A program made the translations under genes and the position numbers. The notes beneath the pieces were generated by a model. It saw only the letters and a program-made list of their open reading frames with translations. It did no database searches and was not told the origin of the DNA. DNA of 23,102 nt from positions 1 through 23,102 of the forward strand of contig JBBKXQ010000069.1 in NCBI GenBank assembly GCA_037969565.1, given 5' to 3'. Position 1 is the first letter of the stretch. Every line of letters begins with the position of its first letter. Positions 6,248 to 14,942 of this stretch are shown one piece after another. Source of the DNA: SZUA-35 sp037969565 (GTDB taxonomy: Bacteria; Actinomycetota; Acidimicrobiia; Acidimicrobiales; SZUA-35).

Positions 6248-7864
6248 CTAGAGGCGACGGAACTTGTAGACGGCATTGATCGCTCCGTCTTGGGAGACGT
6301 AGACCGACCCCTTGGCGTTCACCGCGACCCCATTGAAGTTGCCGTGGGGAGGGGCGAGTTGATTGAGAACGGGAGGACCAAGATCGAGGCCGGTGACGAG
6401 GGTGCTGACCGCTCCGGTCGTGAGATCGACCGCCGAGAGCTGATCGAGTCCGACCTCGACCACGAGTAGACGATCACCGTCGAGCGCAAGTCCTTCCGGA
6501 CCAGCGAGGCCGGAAGCGACCACGCTCGATCCGGAATCGGTCACGGCCGTCACCGTGCCAGCCGCCCAATCGCCGACGTAGAGCGTCTCGCCATCGGTGG
6601 CAAGGCCCAGCGGGTAGAAGAGGCCTTCGAGAATCACGTCACCGGTCTGGCCGTCGATCACGTTGCCCGCCCCGAGCTGGGCGACAGCCAACACATCGCC
6701 ATGCCGAACCGCGTTGACCGGAACGCTGAGGGTGCGAAGGTCTTCGAGAATCGTCCCCGTTGCCGGGTCGAGCACCTGCACCGAATTCGAGAACAGCCCG
6801 GTGGTGATCACGTTGTTGCCGTCAGCGGCGACCGTGTTCATCCCGCCAGGGCCGGCGAACGGCGCATCGAAGCGGTAGAAGAACGACGCAATCGGATTCC
6901 AGCGAGACCAGATTCCCCGTAGGGCGAACCCTTCGGCTACCCACAAGGTGCCGTCGTCGGTGACCGCCAGACCCGACGGAGCCGTGAATCCGCTCCGGTT
7001 CAATGCCCGCAGCGTTCCGTTGGGCCGCATCTTCAGAACCTGGCCCGAAGTGGCAGACGTGACGAAGAGCTGATCGTTGTCGTCGAACGCCAGATTGTCG
7101 AGGTTGTCCTCGACCTCGTCGAGCACGACCCAATCGCCGGTGGCGACGTCGACTTTGATCAGTTGACCAGTTCCCAGATCGACGGCATACAGCTCGCCGA
7201 GTGAGTTGAACGCCACCGCCGCCGGCGTCACGAAACCAGACGCAACAACTTCGAAACCGAGTTCTGGTGCATCGACGTCGATCCGAACGATGCTGCCGCC
7301 GAAGAAGAGCGGACCATAGAGCAGCCCATCGGGACCGAAGTCCATGCCGTTCAAGCCGAACAGATCGGGGATGAGGATCTTGGGCGGATCAATCAGTTCA
7401 GGATCGAGTTCGTACAAGCCGTTGCCAAGGAAGTCGAGCGCCACGAACAGCCGGGTCTCGTCCTCGTTCATCGTGATGGGGTTCACGCCGGGGGCAACGA
7501 ACTGTTTGTCGAAGCTGCCGTCGGGCCGAAGGATCCTGACATAGCCGTCGAGGAGGTCGGTGGAGTAGATCGTGCCGTCTCGGGTGATGTAGAGGTCATC
7601 CGGGCCTTGTACGCCACGTTCCGGTCCGATGCGATCGATCACCTTGCCGTTGCGGGGGTTGTGCACGGTGATTTCGTCCCCGCCGACGCTGGCGGCGTAA
7701 ACGTTTCCATCCGGCCCGACATAGACCCCGTTCGGTCCGTTCGTTTCCGAACCACGCCAGATTCGGTTTCCATCGTCAGGCGTGAGTGGATCGGTCGTAC
7801 TGGCGTACGCAGCCGATGCGGACAGCATCACGGCCGCGACAATGAGCGCTAGAAAGACTCGCAT
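6248..7864 (-). CDS. Secreted NHL/SMP-30-like beta-propeller protein
   Basis: The 538-residue product has a signal peptide (residues 1-21, MRVFLALIVAAVM...AYA) and then repeated propeller blades. Each blade carries a GPDG-x-hydrophobic-Y or similar turn (GPDGNVYAASVGGD, TRDGTIYSTD, GPDGLLYGP, NSLGELYAVD, TDDGTLWVAEG, AKGSVYVSQDG). This is the pattern of NHL, SMP-30/gluconolactonase and Vgb-type propellers with 6-7 blades or two stacked propellers. It would act outside the membrane, in binding or as a lactonase; no catalytic set can be assigned. The ATG at 7864 is chosen because GAGGGAA precedes it and it starts the signal peptide; the frame extends to 7921. Confidence 0.8.
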   Translation of the reverse strand: MRVFLALIVAAVMLSASAAYASTTDPLTPDDGNRIWRGSETNGPNGVYVGPDGNVYAASVGGDEITVHNPRNGKVIDRIGPERGVQGPDDLYITRDGTIYSTDLLDGYVRILRPDGSFDKQFVAPGVNPITMNEDETRLFVALDFLGNGLYELDPELIDPPKILIPDLFGLNGMDFGPDGLLYGPLFFGGSIVRIDVDAPELGFEVVASGFVTPAAVAFNSLGELYAVDLGTGQLIKVDVATGDWVVLDEVEDNLDNLAFDDNDQLFVTSATSGQVLKMRPNGTLRALNRSGFTAPSGLAVTDDGTLWVAEGFALRGIWSRWNPIASFFYRFDAPFAGPGGMNTVAADGNNVITTGLFSNSVQVLDPATGTILEDLRTLSVPVNAVRHGDVLAVAQLGAGNVIDGQTGDVILEGLFYPLGLATDGETLYVGDWAAGTVTAVTDSGSSVVASGLAGPEGLALDGDRLLVVEVGLDQLSAVDLTTGAVSTLVTGLDLGPPVLNQLAPPHGNFNGVAVNAKGSVYVSQDGAINAVYKFRRL

Positions 7865-8009
7865 TTCGGTTCCCTCTCTTTGGCGAGCACAAAGCACTCG
7901 GGTTCGACCGCCCCAACTCACCGGTCCTGGGCGAACCTACCTGCTCATAGCTGCGAGGACAAGAAGTTTCTTCTTTCATGAGGGACCGCGGCGCGGTCAG
8001 CCGAGCACG

Positions 8010-8429
8010 TCAGCCTGCTCCGCTCCAGCCGAGCCATGACGTGGCTGCGATCTGCACAACCGGCCCGTCCGGCCGATGGTGTTCATACTGTTCGTACTTC
8101 TCGACCAGGGCGTCGCGTGCCCTGTCGGCGATCGAGGGGTCGCTCGCTTCCGACGCCAGACCTCGCATCCTCACCCACCAGAGTTGAGTCCAGTCGTCGT
8201 CGTAGCGGTCGAACAGAACGGTGACCTTCGGCTCGATCGCGATGTTGTGCAAACGCTGGAGCCGTTGCGTCGACTTCGGTTTGTGATCGATGGCGAACAC
8301 GATCGTGTCGTCGACAAAGGCGAAGACGATCGGCACCAAGTCGATCCGCCCATCGGGTCGGGTGGTGGCCAACCGAGCCGAACGTTCGCCGCCGGCCCGT
8401 TCTCGACATTCGATCAAGTCCATCTCCAC
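8010..8429 (-). CDS. PPOX-class F420-dependent oxidoreductase
   Basis: This 139-residue protein has the split-barrel flavin/deazaflavin-binding fold of the pyridoxamine-phosphate-oxidase superfamily. The recognisable parts are ARLATTRPDGRIDLVPIVFAF, then an AIDHKPKS turn, VTVLFDRYDDDW with WWVRMRG, and a C-terminal PVVQIAATSWLGW. The pattern matches the Rv0121-like F420-dependent group, which reduces small substrates with F420H2. The GTG at 8429 is used; an ATG two codons later is possible, and an in-frame stop lies 17 codons upstream. It lies 145 nt upstream of the beta-propeller gene on the same strand and is divergent from the acyl-CoA dehydrogenase. Confidence 0.75.
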   Translation of the reverse strand: MEMDLIECRERAGGERSARLATTRPDGRIDLVPIVFAFVDDTIVFAIDHKPKSTQRLQRLHNIAIEPKVTVLFDRYDDDWTQLWWVRMRGLASEASDPSIADRARDALVEKYEQYEHHRPDGPVVQIAATSWLGWSGAG

Positions 8430-8525
8430 AGTCTCGCCGACAACGAGTTCGAGACCCTGATTCCAACTCCCTCCACCTCAACCCGAAATGACGCCGCCCC
8501 ACTGGTTGCGTAGGTTGGCCATCAC

Positions 8526-8555
8526 ACCAACAGCGATACGACCAACAGCGATACG
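8526..8555. repeat. Exact 15-bp tandem duplication in a promoter region
   Basis: ACCAACAGCGATACG occurs twice head to tail, 20 nt before the acyl-CoA dehydrogenase start and within the divergent promoter region shared with the PPOX gene. It may be a double operator or duplicate a promoter element. Confidence 0.8.
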
Positions 8556-8575
8556 ACCGAGAGTGAGACACGGCC

Positions 8576-9910
8576 ATGGCGTGGGATTTCGAGACCGAAC
8601 CCGAGTTCGAAGCGAAGCTGGCGTGGATGCGCGAGTTCGTGCGGGAGGAGATCTTCCCGCTCGAGACGTTGGCCACCGAGTTCCGTAGCGAAGAGGGGCG
8701 CAAGGTCTACGACAAGATCACCGAGCCACTCAAGCAGCAGGTGAAAGAGCAGGGATTGTGGGCGGCCCACCTTCCTCCTGAGTTGGGCGGCGGCGGGTTT
8801 GGTCAGGTGAAGCTCGGTCTGATGCACGAGATCCTCGGCCAGTCGACACTGGCCCCCCGCATCTTCGGCAACAACGCACCCGATTCGGGCAACGCCGAAC
8901 TCCTGTCGCTGGGCGGCACCGAGGAGCAGAAGAAGCAATGGATGCAACCGCTGCTCAATCAGGAGATCCGTTCCTGTTTCTCGATGACCGAACCGGGCGC
9001 CGGCGCCGACCCCACCCTGCTGACCACTCAGGCCGTCCGCGACGGCGAAGAGTGGGTGATCAACGGGCACAAGTGGTTCTCATCCAACGCCTCGGTGTCC
9101 GACATCCTGATCGTGATGGTGAAGACCAACCTCGACCCCGACGCTTCGCCCTACTCCGCCTTCTCGATGATCGTGGTTCCGACCAAAACCCCAGGGGTGA
9201 ACATTCTTCGTGACGTTCCGACGATGGGCGAGCCTGATCACAAGACGGGTGAACCCGGCGGCCATGCCGAAATCATCTACGACGAGGTGCGGGTGCCGTT
9301 CGACAACGTGGTCGGTGGCGAGGCCGGCATCGGCCAGGGTTTTGCGCTGGCCCAGAAGCGGCTGGGTCCGGGTCGCATCCATCACGCCATGCGCTGGCTC
9401 GGTCAGTCGAGCCGAGCCTTCGACCTGCTGTGCGAGCGGGCACTCACCCGCTACACGAAGGGCTCGATCCTGGCCGACAAGCAGATGATCCAGGATTGGA
9501 TCGCCCAGTCCTACGCCGACCGCGAAGCGGCCCGGCTCCTCACCCTGCAGGCGGCCTGGAAGATGGACAAGCTGCACGACGCCGGCGGCACCTACAGCGA
9601 TGCCCGGCTCGAGATCGCCGTCATCAAGTTCTGGGGAGCGAAGGTTCTCCACGATGTGATCGACCGGGCCATCCAGATCCACGGGTCGCTGGGCTACACC
9701 ACCGACCTCCCGCTCGAAGCCATGTATCGGGCGGCCCGAGCAGCCCGCATCTACGACGGACCAGACGAGGTGCACAAGGTGACCGTGGCCCGACAGGTCC
9801 TCAAGCGCTACCGACCGAGCGACCCCTCGATCGATCACATCCCCACGCGGCGAGCCGAAGCACTCCAGCGTTACGGCGACTACCTCGACGAGCTCGCCAT
9901 CAACTCATGA
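8576..9910 (+). CDS. Acyl-CoA dehydrogenase (ACAD10/11-like FadE)
   Basis: This 444-residue flavoenzyme would oxidise an acyl-CoA to the trans-2-enoyl-CoA using FAD, passing electrons to ETF. The N-terminal helical domain (to about 125) is followed by the flavin-contact segment CFSMTEPGAGADPT. The beta-domain comes next (NGHKWFSSNA, RVPFDNVVGGEAGIGQGF), and a C-terminal helical domain includes QIHGSLGYTTDLPLE. The C-terminal signature IYDGPDEVHK is typical of the ACAD10/11 group, where an Asp occupies the place of the catalytic Glu of medium-chain enzymes. Length is normal. The start ATG has only a weak purine stretch upstream. It is a single gene flanked by minus-strand genes; chain-length preference cannot be told. 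Confidence 0.92.
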   Translation: MAWDFETEPEFEAKLAWMREFVREEIFPLETLATEFRSEEGRKVYDKITEPLKQQVKEQGLWAAHLPPELGGGGFGQVKLGLMHEILGQSTLAPRIFGNNAPDSGNAELLSLGGTEEQKKQWMQPLLNQEIRSCFSMTEPGAGADPTLLTTQAVRDGEEWVINGHKWFSSNASVSDILIVMVKTNLDPDASPYSAFSMIVVPTKTPGVNILRDVPTMGEPDHKTGEPGGHAEIIYDEVRVPFDNVVGGEAGIGQGFALAQKRLGPGRIHHAMRWLGQSSRAFDLLCERALTRYTKGSILADKQMIQDWIAQSYADREAARLLTLQAAWKMDKLHDAGGTYSDARLEIAVIKFWGAKVLHDVIDRAIQIHGSLGYTTDLPLEAMYRAARAARIYDGPDEVHKVTVARQVLKRYRPSDPSIDHIPTRRAEALQRYGDYLDELAINS

Positions 9911-9935
9911 CCTGACCGACTGGAAGCACCGGGGT

Positions 9936-10610
9936 TCAGCCGTAGGAGTTGCGGACCTCGGTCTCTTCCTTCAGGGCGGTCTTCCGATCGGCTTCGGCCT
10001 GGTCGTGCCCGACCAAGTCGACCATGTCGGCCACCGCAACTTTCAGCGAGCGACCCAAGCGCTCGCCACCCTGGGTGCCGGGCAGTCGGGCGGGCAGAAT
10101 CTCTGCGATGTTGCGGTAATACCAGAGCGTGCCCACGCGGCCGGTGTTGAACCGCAACCAGTACTCATCACCATGCTCGGCGACGTCAGCCACGATCGAC
10201 CGGGCGTTCGACAGCTTGTCGGCGCCCGACACCAGGGCCGCATCTTCCGACGCCGTGTGCAGATGATCGATGTATTGGATCTTGCGATCCCACCAGGGCT
10301 GCTTCTCACCGGCGTCCTCGACCCGGCTGTCGGAGCAGTCGAGCACGATCTGCTTCACCCGCTCGCCAAACATGGATCCGATCTCGAGTGCTTGGGCCTC
10401 TCCCCCACCGTCCTCCACCACATCGTGAAGGAGCGCAGCGATGGCCACGTCCTCATCGGCTCCGTGCCGCAGGGCAATGGAACACACCTCGAGGAGGTGC
10501 AGCAGGTAGGGCAGGTGCGAACCCTTCAGCGTCTGGCCCTCATGGACGGTGCGGGCCATGTCGAACGCTGAGGTCATGCGGTGCGTGAGCTGTGGGGCCG
10601 TCTCGTTCAT
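9936..10610 (-). CDS. HD-domain hydrolase, SpoT/MESH1-like
   Basis: The 224-residue single-domain protein has the HD metal-binding set of the RelA/SpoT hydrolase fold: H38 in PYLLHLLEV, H62-D63 in ALLHDVVED with E66-D67, and a GADKLSNARSI segment matching the K-L-x-D/N-x-x-N-x-R part of (p)ppGpp hydrolases. It lacks synthetase and TGS domains, so it resembles small alarmone hydrolases (MESH1 type). The substrate, (p)ppGpp or another nucleotide, is inference. The ATG at 10610 is preferred over 10652 because the domain starts just after it; no Shine-Dalgarno is seen, and a GACACT sequence 6 nt upstream could be the -10 of a leaderless transcript. Confidence 0.8.
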   Translation of the reverse strand: MNETAPQLTHRMTSAFDMARTVHEGQTLKGSHLPYLLHLLEVCSIALRHGADEDVAIAALLHDVVEDGGGEAQALEIGSMFGERVKQIVLDCSDSRVEDAGEKQPWWDRKIQYIDHLHTASEDAALVSGADKLSNARSIVADVAEHGDEYWLRFNTGRVGTLWYYRNIAEILPARLPGTQGGERLGRSLKVAVADMVDLVGHDQAEADRKTALKEETEVRNSYG

Positions 10611-10908
10611 TCTTCGAGTGTCGCACTTTGTCGAACTCGACGGAAGAGACAATCGGCGCCGTGAACCGGGCGGTACCGGCTTCGATGTCTTCTTCCAATC
10701 GCCAATGGTGAGGATTATTGTTTCACGGGGGCGCTCACCGACTCTTCCGGAGAGGGGGCACTTGGATCAACATCGAACGTGCGGACACTGACCGCAGGTC
10801 GAACGCCGAACCGCCATCTCGCTTGCGTACCGCCGGCAGGCGACGCCATTTGGGCAACAGCGAAACGTCCGTCCGACATCGTGATCGCCAACCAAAGGGA
10901 ACGTTCAA
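10611..10908. other. Divergent intergenic region without a gene
   Basis: This 298-nt gap separates the HD-domain gene (minus) from the lectin-like gene (plus). No coding frame, RNA gene or strong hairpin is seen. It has an A/T-richer stretch near 10711-10725 where TATTGT at 10716, preceded 17 nt upstream by TTCCAA, could be a plus-strand promoter with a long leader. The downstream gene has an AAGGGAA ribosome binding site ending 7 nt before its ATG. Confidence 0.35.
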
Positions 10909-12525
10909 ATGGTCACGACGAAAACGAAACCGACGAGTTCAAAGTCAACCGACATCGAATATCAGCTCCCGGCCGAAATGAACGTCTGGGAGCTCATCGA
11001 GGAAGCAAAGGCCGAGTTCTACAAGGATCCCAACGTCATCGGCGTGGGGGTGGGGCCGAAGCGGACCGACGAGGGCACCTTCCATGATCAGACGGCCATC
11101 GTCGTCTACGTGAAGGACAAGTTGCCGCTCAACTCCGTGCCGAGTGAGTACGTGATCACTCGAGAATTCGGAGGAATCGGCACCGACGTCGTCGCCCCGT
11201 TCGGGCTGGACGCGCCGGTCGATCCAATGGGCATGATCGAGCAGCACGATCACTCGACCGACATGGCATTCATCGATTGGCCCCGGCTCCACGAGCAGTG
11301 GACGGCCGAGGCCGGGGGCGAGATCGAGTGGCACGGCAAGGTGCAGGACCGGGGCGACATCTGCATGATCGAAGACGACGGCACGTTGTTGAAGACCATC
11401 AACGGGCAGCAGGTCATCGACTGGGTTCGGGCCTACAAGTTGTTCCGAACCACCCATCCCGACATCTACGACTTCGTCACGTTCATGACCGACTCCGACC
11501 ACGGCATGCCGCCCCAGGGCGGATCGTCCTGGTACCGATTCGTGTTCAACGACATCAAGGGAATCGGCTTCGGCGATTTCGATCAACGCGGCGCCTACGG
11601 ATCCAACTCGCTCCAGGGAATCATGTTCATGAACCAGGGCCACTTCGGGGCCTGGCGTTACGTGATGTTGCAGGAGCAGGGTCACCGCTGGGGCTCGTTC
11701 GCCCGCTATCGGGACAGTGCGACCGGGCCGATCATGAACGACCACCTCTTGGGTGGATGGGGCCACTGGACCCAGAACTTCGATGACGACAAGTCACCGA
11801 TGGACTACGACATCTACGACTGGGTGAAGGACAACGGTGACTTCCTCCGTCTCTCGCTCTCGTCGAGCGAACGGACCTACTGCAATCTCGACCTCTATCT
11901 CATGGGTCTTCTCGATCGCAAGGAGGTCGGAGACTTCAGTCTTCTGTCCAACCCGAGCCTCATCTCCGGCAATCGGTATGCGGCAATGGCCAAGACGATG
12001 AACATCCAGAACATCGAGTGGGCCGAGGGCATCCGTTCACCATCGGCGGCCGAAACACCCAAGTCGATCAAGACGGCGTTCGTGGTCCTCACCGGGAACA
12101 TGAACGAGGTGCACGATCTGGTCGACAAGGTGGACGAACTGCGCCTGCAGTTCGAGCAGGACTACTACGAAGCCACGAAAACCCTCGGTCGAGTCGACAC
12201 CACACTGGGACCGGTGCGAACGCAGACCGAGACGCAGTTCGTGACGACGAACATCGACATTCCGGCCGGGAAGGGGCGCCGTCAGTTCAACAAGACGGTG
12301 AAGTTCAACAGACCGGTGCGCCGTGCCGGTGTGGCCCTCAACGGCTTCAAATTCGATTACATCAACGACGATCACGAAGCGAATGTGATCGAAGTCGACA
12401 CCGACGTTCTCTCGGTCAACGGTTTCGAGGTGACGCTCCGAATCGAATGTCAATACGCCGACAAGAATTTCGACGACCCCTACACGGGGTACGTAACAGC
12501 ACTCGTCATCGCCGACGTCGGCTGA
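10909..12525 (+). CDS. Large multidomain protein with degenerate zincin motif and C-terminal H-type lectin-like domain
   Basis: The 538-residue protein has no signal peptide or membrane segment. Residues about 28-105 (NVIGVGVGPKRT..., AIVVYVKDKLP, GIGTDVVAPFG) match the leader domain often found before trypsin-like proteases. The central part is rich in Asp, Trp and Tyr. It contains Q255-E-Q-G-H259-R-W, which looks like the HExGHRW helix of a metallopeptidase with the first His replaced by Gln, and later YCNLDLYLMGLL, as in metallopeptidases with a downstream Met-turn-like segment. Residues about 445-538 (KTVKFNRPVRRAGVALNGF...) resemble an H-type lectin beta-sandwich. It may be an inactive or altered peptidase that binds glycans. 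The start is clear (AAGGGAA, 7 nt). Domain calls are from pattern memory; function is open. Confidence 0.65.
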   Translation: MVTTKTKPTSSKSTDIEYQLPAEMNVWELIEEAKAEFYKDPNVIGVGVGPKRTDEGTFHDQTAIVVYVKDKLPLNSVPSEYVITREFGGIGTDVVAPFGLDAPVDPMGMIEQHDHSTDMAFIDWPRLHEQWTAEAGGEIEWHGKVQDRGDICMIEDDGTLLKTINGQQVIDWVRAYKLFRTTHPDIYDFVTFMTDSDHGMPPQGGSSWYRFVFNDIKGIGFGDFDQRGAYGSNSLQGIMFMNQGHFGAWRYVMLQEQGHRWGSFARYRDSATGPIMNDHLLGGWGHWTQNFDDDKSPMDYDIYDWVKDNGDFLRLSLSSSERTYCNLDLYLMGLLDRKEVGDFSLLSNPSLISGNRYAAMAKTMNIQNIEWAEGIRSPSAAETPKSIKTAFVVLTGNMNEVHDLVDKVDELRLQFEQDYYEATKTLGRVDTTLGPVRTQTETQFVTTNIDIPAGKGRRQFNKTVKFNRPVRRAGVALNGFKFDYINDDHEANVIEVDTDVLSVNGFEVTLRIECQYADKNFDDPYTGYVTALVIADVG

Positions 12526-12562
12526 TCAACTCGGCTCGCCGACAAGGTTGGCCTGCACCCCC

Positions 12563-12590
12563 TTGACTGAACCCCGTTGACTGAACCCCG
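12563..12590. repeat. Exact 14-bp tandem duplication before the terminator
   Basis: TTGACTGAACCCCG occurs twice in tandem. The second copy supplies the first bases of the left arm of the adjoining 16-bp hairpin, suggesting a slippage duplication at the base of the terminator. Confidence 0.8.
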
Positions 12591-12619
12591 TGGCCGGACG
12601 AGATCCGGCCACGGGGTTC
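12583..12619. terminator. Perfect 16-bp hairpin, bidirectional terminator
   Basis: The 16 bases at 12583-12598 are the exact reverse complement of 12604-12619, with a 5-nt CGAGA loop. It stands between the convergent lectin-like gene and the lipoyl-protein gene, one base before the latter's stop codon, and can serve both strands. Confidence 0.8.
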
Positions 12620-12620
12620 G

Positions 12621-12860
12621 CTACGAATCGATCCGGGCCAGCGGCTCGCCCTGTCGAATGGCCACCCCTTCGGCAACCAGCTGATACATGACGCCGCCAA
12701 CCGGCGCCTCGACCTCCTGCGACACCTTCTCCACCTGCACCTCGGCAATGACCTGCCGGGGTGCCACGGCTTCGCCGTGATTCACGAACCAGGTGCCGAC
12801 CACTCCCTCCGCCGCCGGGTCGTCTTCCGACATCATCGGAAACGAGACTTCGGTGATCAC
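12621..12860 (-). CDS. Stand-alone lipoyl-domain protein of the acetoin-type dehydrogenase operon
   Basis: The 79-residue product is only a lipoyl/biotinyl-attachment domain. It begins ITEVSFPMMSED, has the attachment turn VQVEKVSQEV with Lys45 as the likely lipoylated residue, and closes with VRQGEPLARI-like residues. In acetoin, pyruvate and branched-chain dehydrogenase complexes such a domain is the N-terminus of E2 and is followed by a subunit-binding domain and an acyltransferase core; both are absent here and the gene ends at a terminator. It would accept the acyl group from E1 and carry it. The GTG start overlaps the E1beta stop by four bases (GTGA), with AAGGA about 8 nt upstream. The E2 core must come from elsewhere, or the pathway differs. 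Confidence 0.85.
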   Translation of the reverse strand: MITEVSFPMMSEDDPAAEGVVGTWFVNHGEAVAPRQVIAEVQVEKVSQEVEAPVGGVMYQLVAEGVAIRQGEPLARIDS

Positions 12861-13885
12861 GACATCAGGTCCTTGACTGCAGCGCTGATCTTCTCACGAG
12901 TCGGGAGCACTCCGTATTCGAGAGGACGGGCATACGGAATTGGCACATCGGGAACGGCGACGCGACGGAACGGTTTCTTCAGCATTGTCGGGTCGGTCTC
13001 GGCGATGATGGCGGCTATCTCGCCGGTCAACCCGAAGCTCTTGTAGTCCTCGTCGACGACGACGACCCGGCCCGTCTTGGCCACCGAATTCAATACGCAC
13101 TCGCGGTCGAGCGGGACGAGACTGCGGAGATCGATCACCTCCACGCTGATTCCTTCGCCCTCCAGTTGCTCGGCAACGTCGAGGCTGTGCTGCACCGACA
13201 GCGAGAGCGTGACGATCGTGACATCGCTGCCCTCTCGAGCCACCGCAGCCTTGCCGATCGGAACGGTGTAGGACGCTTCGGGTACCTCGCCGATGGAACG
13301 CGGATTCTTCTCCATCCACACCAGGCCCTGGGCTCCCTTGTGAAACAGATAGAGCACGGGGTTGTCATCCTGAATGGCCGAGATCATCAGTCCCTTCGCG
13401 TCATACGGGTTGGAGGGCACGACGACCTTGATGCCAGGCAGGTGGGCAAACGTTCCCCACAAGCACTGGCTGTGTTGGGCCCCATCGGAGTAACCACCGC
13501 CGGCGGCCGCCATGAGCACCATCGGCACCTTCACGTTGCCACCCGACTCGTAGTGGATCTTGGCCATGTGGTTGGTGATCTGATCCATACACACGCCGTA
13601 GAAGTCGACGAACATCAACTCGACGACCGGCCGAAGGCCCTCGACTGCGGCCCCGATGCCGGCACCGATGAACCCGGTCTCCGAGATTGGTGTGTCGATC
13701 ACCCGGTCGGCGCCGAACTCACCGAACAGGTCGGTGGTGGAACCGAAGATGCCGCCGTAGGCACCGACGTCTTCCCCCATCACGAACACGTTCGGGTCTC
13801 GGCGCATTTCGAGACCGATGCCTTCGGCCATCGCCTTGGCGGTGGTGATCCTTCGGACTGGGGCGGAGGTTTCTGTTGCAGTCAT
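12857..13885 (-). CDS. acoB: Acetoin/2-oxoacid dehydrogenase E1 component, beta subunit
   Basis: The 342-residue TPP-dependent E1beta has the N-terminal pyrimidine-binding domain (FVMGEDVGAYGGIFGSTTDL, DTPISETGFIGAGIGAA, ELMFVDFYGVCMDQI) and the C-terminal transketolase-like domain (SVEVIDLRSLVPLD, VVVDEDYKSFGLTGEIAAII). With E1alpha it would decarboxylate or cleave the substrate and transfer the acyl group to lipoyl-Lys. The neighbouring acoX gene favours acetoin over pyruvate, but the sequence alone does not prove the substrate. Length is normal. The ATG at 13885 has GGAG upstream; the stop overlaps the start of the lipoyl gene. Confidence 0.85.
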   Translation of the reverse strand: MTATETSAPVRRITTAKAMAEGIGLEMRRDPNVFVMGEDVGAYGGIFGSTTDLFGEFGADRVIDTPISETGFIGAGIGAAVEGLRPVVELMFVDFYGVCMDQITNHMAKIHYESGGNVKVPMVLMAAAGGGYSDGAQHSQCLWGTFAHLPGIKVVVPSNPYDAKGLMISAIQDDNPVLYLFHKGAQGLVWMEKNPRSIGEVPEASYTVPIGKAAVAREGSDVTIVTLSLSVQHSLDVAEQLEGEGISVEVIDLRSLVPLDRECVLNSVAKTGRVVVVDEDYKSFGLTGEIAAIIAETDPTMLKKPFRRVAVPDVPIPYARPLEYGVLPTREKISAAVKDLMS

Positions 13886-13915
13886 TTTCTGTTCTCCATC
13901 TCTCTCGGGCGCAAC

Positions 13916-14893
13916 TCAGGCGAATACGTGGTTCAAGGCGTCGGCAGGGGCAGGTTCGGGACTCGAGATCGCGAACTGGATGGCGGCGTCGACTTCGGCG
14001 TCGGCCTCCGCCGCGATCGAACTGATCTGATCGTCGGTCAACTCACCGAGTTCTTTCAACAGTTCGGCATAGCGCGGGATCGGATCACGCTCGTCGACGG
14101 TTTCGAGTTCGGCACCGCGGTAGGCCTGGGCGTCTCCTTCGAAATGACCCCAGAGTCGGAGGGTGTGGATCTCGATGAGGCTGGGACCATCACCAGTTCT
14201 GGCCCGCTCGATCGCCGCGCCGGCGGCTTCGAACACCGCCTCGACATCGTTGTTCTCCACCCGCACGCCCGGCATGCCGTATCCGGCGGCCCGGTCGGCG
14301 TTGGACGCATTGGCAGTGGAGTGGGAACGGGGCACCGAGATGGCCCAGTCGTTGTCTTCGATGATGAAAACGACCGGCAGGTTCCACAGCGCCGCCAAAT
14401 TGAGCGACTCGTGAAACGCTCCCTGGTTGGCCGCTCCCTCACCGGCGACGGCAATGGCAACGTGATCGGTTCCCTTCCGTTTGAAAGCGAACGCTTGGCC
14501 GCAAGCCACGGGATATCCCTCTGCGATGATGCCCGAGCACGAGAAGTGGTTCTCCGGATCGAACAGGTGCATGTGTCCGCCCTTGCCCCGGCAGAGTCCC
14601 GTGTCCCGACCGTAGATCTCTGCGGTCATCTTGTTCATGTCGACCCCATGAGCAAGGGCGAAGTGGTGCGGACGGTGCGGCGCCGTGATCGCGTCACCCT
14701 TCTTCAAGTGGGCACACACACCGACAGCCGATGGTTCCTGGCCGGCCGCCAGGTGCATCTCGCCGGGAATGAGGCCGGCGCCGATGTCCCAGGCCGGCTT
14801 CTTGTCAGCGTGGTACTCCTGAAGGATCCGCGACTCGTATTGCCGGATCCTCACCATTGCTTTGTAGAGGTCGAGGCGGTTCATCTGACTCAT
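13916..14893 (-). CDS. acoA: Acetoin/2-oxoacid dehydrogenase E1 component, alpha subunit
   Basis: The 325-residue E1alpha has the TPP/Mg-binding motif at about 151-181, starting GEGAANQG and ending in FIIEDN. It also carries CRGKGGHMHL and the HRPHHFALAHG segment that contributes active-site His residues. It forms the heterotetrameric E1 with the beta subunit encoded 30 nt downstream. The ATG at 14893 was chosen because AAAGGAGAT lies 7 nt upstream; the frame extends to 14965 but that part overlaps the acoX end and is not conserved. Assignment to the acetoin group rests on the operon and overall similarity to AcoA; a pyruvate or branched-chain substrate is possible. Confidence 0.85.
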   Translation of the reverse strand: MSQMNRLDLYKAMVRIRQYESRILQEYHADKKPAWDIGAGLIPGEMHLAAGQEPSAVGVCAHLKKGDAITAPHRPHHFALAHGVDMNKMTAEIYGRDTGLCRGKGGHMHLFDPENHFSCSGIIAEGYPVACGQAFAFKRKGTDHVAIAVAGEGAANQGAFHESLNLAALWNLPVVFIIEDNDWAISVPRSHSTANASNADRAAGYGMPGVRVENNDVEAVFEAAGAAIERARTGDGPSLIEIHTLRLWGHFEGDAQAYRGAELETVDERDPIPRYAELLKELGELTDDQISSIAAEADAEVDAAIQFAISSPEPAPADALNHVFA

Positions 14894-14942
14894 GGGCTGA
14901 TCTCCTTTGTTGGTGCGGTTGTTTGGCGGTGCTGTCGTGCTT

